NCBI GenBank assembly: GCA_002342345.1
Contig: DDPU01000039.1
Coordinates: 36,230 to 52,854, forward strand
DNA length: 16,625 nt
Source: Verrucomicrobia bacterium UBA2460
GTDB lineage: Bacteria > Verrucomicrobiota > Verrucomicrobiia > Methylacidiphilales > Verrucolacustridaceae
Reading direction: 5' to 3'
Below, piece after piece: positions 14,664 to 16,625 of the stretch (positions are counted from its first letter, which is position 1; each line of letters starts with the position of its first letter). A program made the position numbers and the translations under genes. The notes under the pieces are model-generated. The model did no database searches, was not told the origin of the DNA, and saw only the letters and a list, made by a program, of their open reading frames with translations.

Positions 14664-15061
14664 GGCCTCTTGGAGGCCGGCATGGCTGGGGCGGATTTCA
14701 TGCTGGCCTGAAAAGCGGCGAACGACTTACGAGCTTCGGGCAAGGTTTTGGCATCGGCGATAGCTTCGGCGGATCTGGCCAGCTCCGGCATGCTGGGCTC
14801 GAGGAGGTTTGCCAGTTTTTCGGCGCACTGCCTGGCGGAGGCGAGGTTCCCCTTATCCAGGCACCCTTCCAACCGGTTCAAGGTGGATGTTACCGGACAA
14901 ATCTTTTCGTAAACAGGGCACCTCATCATGGACAAGGGGCAACCCTTGAGCAGGAGAAAAGCGCCGGCAAAACCGACGGCACCGGCAACCACCAAGGGAA
15001 GCCAGTTGTTTTTTGGTGAGGCGGTCTGGGGGGCGGGTGATTTTTTCGGGGATTTGGGCAT
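14660..15061 (-). CDS. Unknown single-pass membrane protein with cysteine-rich extracytoplasmic part
   Basis: I do not recognise this 133-residue protein. It has a basic Pro/Ser/Lys-rich N-terminus, one hydrophobic segment (about residues 20-39), then five cysteines (41, 48, 55, 67, 79) and a helical, alanine-rich C-terminal domain. The helical part recalls DUF3347-type four-helix proteins (ARQCAEKLANLL..., EARKSFAAFQASM), but this is weak. ATG 15061 has AGGA seven nucleotides upstream, a good start. It is coupled to the exported peroxiredoxin by a GTGA overlap. I infer from the cysteines and this neighbour that both may act in the same extracytoplasmic redox setting. Confidence 0.7.
   Translation of the reverse strand: MPKSPKKSPAPQTASPKNNWLPLVVAGAVGFAGAFLLLKGCPLSMMRCPVYEKICPVTSTLNRLEGCLDKGNLASARQCAEKLANLLEPSMPELARSAEAIADAKTLPEARKSFAAFQASMKSAPAMPASKRP
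14663..14679 (-). promoter_or_regulatory. Hairpin over the peroxiredoxin translation start
   Basis: On the minus strand CGGCCTC-CAA-GAGGCCG is a perfect seven-base stem with a three-base loop. It contains the only purine-rich ribosome site (AAGAGG) and the G of the GTG start, and lies within the last codons of the upstream gene. This fits translational coupling; no experimental support is available. Confidence 0.5.
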
Positions 15062-15173
15062 GAGAGATTCCTAGAGAAGGAAGCCAAAATAGTCAGGCGG
15101 AAAAGATCAAGAAGATGGGGGATGGCAGATAGGAGTTAGGGAAATGATCAGGGAATACCCTCCCCGCGGTTCC

Positions 15174-15869
15174 TTACCCGTCTTGGGGCTTTTCGGAGAT
15201 GGTGAGGCGGTATTTGTGGTAGGCCTCGAAGGTCCAGGGGAAGAGATTTTCGGCAACTTGACGCATGGCGGCACCAAGCTCCCGAATTTCCAACTGGGCG
15301 TGGTCATCCTCCCGCAACTGCAGGAAGTGGACCAGATTGTGGAGGTCGCAGTTCACGTAGACCTCCGTGAAGATGCTGACCGGAAGCACCATTCTGGCCA
15401 GTTCCTTGGCAACGCCTTGCTTGAGGAGGTTTTGATAAGTGGCGTAGGCGGCGTCGTTGCTGGCCTTCACCTCCTTGGTGAGGGCGGCGTGATCGAGGGA
15501 AGCGGAGACCTGGCTGCCTTGCTTGTTTTTGGCGTCGGCGGCGCGCCATTGGCCGGGGACGTAGAATTCGTCCGCCAATTCGGAGTAGCGACCGCTCCAC
15601 TCGTTCAGGCGAAACGTCCGGTGGCGGACGAACTGCCGCATGATGAAGATCGGCATCTTGATGTTGTAGGTAATCGAGCACTGCTCGAACGGGCTCGTGT
15701 GGCGGTGTTTGTACAGATAAAGAAGGAGCTTCTTGTCCTGTTCCACGCCCTTGCTGGGGCTCTTGTAGGAGATGCGGGCGGCCTCCACGATGCGCAAATC
15801 CGTGCCGAGGTGGTCAATGTATCGGACATAGCCTTGCCCGAGGATGGGGATGGTGTGGCCCTTTTCCAT
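15174..15869 (-). CDS. thyX: FAD-dependent thymidylate synthase ThyX
   Basis: ThyX makes dTMP from dUMP using methylene-tetrahydrofolate with FAD and NADPH, replacing ThyA. The 231-residue protein has the ThyX motif RHRX7S as RHRTFRLNEWS (residues 82-92), the substrate-side VEAARISY at 28-35, HTSPFEQCSITYNIKMP at 57-73, and LPVSIFTEVYVNCDLHNLVHFLQLR near the C-terminus. ATG 15869 is used. An in-frame TTG at 15893, preceded by AGGGGGAAG, would add eight residues (MAGFDCPF) and has the better ribosome site, so the start is uncertain. It lies 60 nt after valS (36 nt from the TTG) and may be co-transcribed with it. The 112-nt gap before the next gene holds only a weak AGGG-TATT-CCCT stem and no convincing terminator. 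Confidence 0.95.
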   Translation of the reverse strand: MEKGHTIPILGQGYVRYIDHLGTDLRIVEAARISYKSPSKGVEQDKKLLLYLYKHRHTSPFEQCSITYNIKMPIFIMRQFVRHRTFRLNEWSGRYSELADEFYVPGQWRAADAKNKQGSQVSASLDHAALTKEVKASNDAAYATYQNLLKQGVAKELARMVLPVSIFTEVYVNCDLHNLVHFLQLREDDHAQLEIRELGAAMRQVAENLFPWTFEAYHKYRLTISEKPQDG

Positions 15870-15929
15870 GAAGGGGCAATCGAACCCCGCCAACTTCCCC
15901 CTGCCGAGATGAAAAGGGGGCGCGTCCGA

Positions 15930-16625
15930 TTAAGTTGTGAAAAGTTTGAGCTGTTCCCGGAGACGGACGATTTTTTCGCCGGCCTCGCGTTCGATCCGTT
16001 TCCACTCCTCCACCTTTTCCGGAGGGGCCTTGGATGCCATTCTGGGGTCGGCCAATTTGGCAGCCTCGCGGGAACGGGCGGCCTCGGCGGTGGCGATCTC
16101 CTTCTCCAGGCGGGCGGTTTCCTTGGCTGGGTCGAGCAACCCCTCCAGGGGAAGGTAAAGGTCGCCCCATGGGGTGGGGGTCATGGGGGCCTTGGGCGCC
16201 TGATGGACGGTCTCCACGGTTCCGCACTGGAGGAGTTTGGCCAAGGTGCGGAGGTCCTCGGGGGGAGGGGGAGTTTTCGCGACCAGCAGGTAACGGAGCT
16301 TGGGGGACCCGGAAAGGCCAAATTCCCCCCGCAGGCGCCTTCCGGCCTCCGCCGTGGCATAGCAGGCCTCCGCCTTGCCGGCCTGGGGGGCATCCCAGCG
16401 GATTTCCCCGGTTTGGGGCCAGCCGGCGAACTGGATGGTGTCCCTCCCCAGGCCAAGCGTGAGCCAGAGTTCCTCCGTGATGAAGGGCATGAAGGGATGA
16501 AGATGCCGAAGGATGCGGGAAAGAACGAAATCAGCTGTGGCCAAGGTGCCGGGGCGCGTGGGAGATGAGGTGTCGGCAAAGTCGGCCTTGGCGGTTTCGA
16601 TGAACCGTGCGCAGAACTCGTCCCA
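15930..16625 (-). CDS. valS: Valyl-tRNA synthetase, C-terminal part (cut by window end)
   Basis: About 231 C-terminal residues are visible and the frame is open to the window edge. They show the anticodon-binding domain (WDEFCARFIETAKAD, then RHLHPFMPFITEELWLTLG) and the tRNA-contacting C-terminal coiled coil. The coil begins near LLDPAKETARLEKEIA and includes MASKAPPEKVEEWKRIE. Both are typical of ValS, and the coil distinguishes it from LeuRS and IleRS. The catalytic HIGH and KMSKS motifs lie outside the window. It charges tRNA-Val in the cytosol. thyX follows on the same strand. Confidence 0.94.
   Translation of the reverse strand, partial: WDEFCARFIETAKADFADTSSPTRPGTLATADFVLSRILRHLHPFMPFITEELWLTLGLGRDTIQFAGWPQTGEIRWDAPQAGKAEACYATAEAGRRLRGEFGLSGSPKLRYLLVAKTPPPPEDLRTLAKLLQCGTVETVHQAPKAPMTPTPWGDLYLPLEGLLDPAKETARLEKEIATAEAARSREAAKLADPRMASKAPPEKVEEWKRIEREAGEKIVRLREQLKLFTT

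Noticed and set aside
15144..16568. 474-codon plus-strand open frame over thyX and valS
   Set aside because: It is antisense to two well-identified genes, has Gly-rich low-complexity translation and no family motifs. GC-rich DNA gives such shadows.
1..16625. tRNA genes, CRISPR arrays, insertion sequences, toxin-antitoxin or phage defence genes
   Set aside because: I looked on both strands and saw no cloverleaf-like segments, spaced direct repeats, transposase motifs or defence-type domains.

Overview
The window is a GC-rich (roughly 60 % G+C by eye), densely packed stretch of a bacterial chromosome. It carries 19 recognisable protein genes, two of them cut by the window edges. I see no rRNA, tRNA, CRISPR array, insertion sequence or phage gene. 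The protein set, including a bacterial deoxyhypusine-synthase-like enzyme and a ribose-phosphate pyrophosphokinase with a GGMKMA variant, suggests a member of the Verrucomicrobiota/PVC group. That placement is inference from remembered family resemblance, not a phylogeny. At least eight genes start with GTG and several lack a clear Shine-Dalgarno sequence.

Layout. Positions 1-497 (minus) hold the N-terminal part of the tRNA-modification GTPase mnmE. Divergent from it, 620-2815 (plus) hold a sugar-nucleotide pair: dTDP-glucose 4,6-dehydratase (rfbB) and UDP-galactopyranose mutase (glf). A convergent larE (sulfur insertase, minus) follows and faces away from pdxH (PLP synthesis, plus) across a promoter region with a 7-9-7 inverted repeat. 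Positions 7924-4532 (minus) look like a four-gene operon: a DUF1232/YkvA protein, a rhomboid-fold membrane protein without the catalytic GxSG motif, a secreted YkuD-type L,D-transpeptidase, and a sodium:solute symporter whose reading frame is broken by one surplus base near 5336.

Positions 8008-11466 (plus) hold oligoendopeptidase F, then a tightly overlapping DUF2071 - rlmH - DUF983 set. The deoxyhypusine-synthase-like gene follows at 11507-12481 (plus). The remainder is on the minus strand: valS (C-terminal part, cut by the window end), thyX, a translationally coupled trio (unknown single-pass membrane protein, secreted peroxiredoxin, YjbQ), a short hairpin terminator and prs.

Most of this is housekeeping metabolism: nucleotides, tRNA charging and modification, ribosome methylation and cofactors, with some envelope functions. 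I found no convincing new multi-gene system. The points most worth a second look are the frameshifted symporter, a repeated -10-like hexamer 6-7 nt before start codons that suggests leaderless transcription, the non-catalytic rhomboid in an envelope operon, the DHS-like enzyme, and a hairpin covering the coupled start of the peroxiredoxin.
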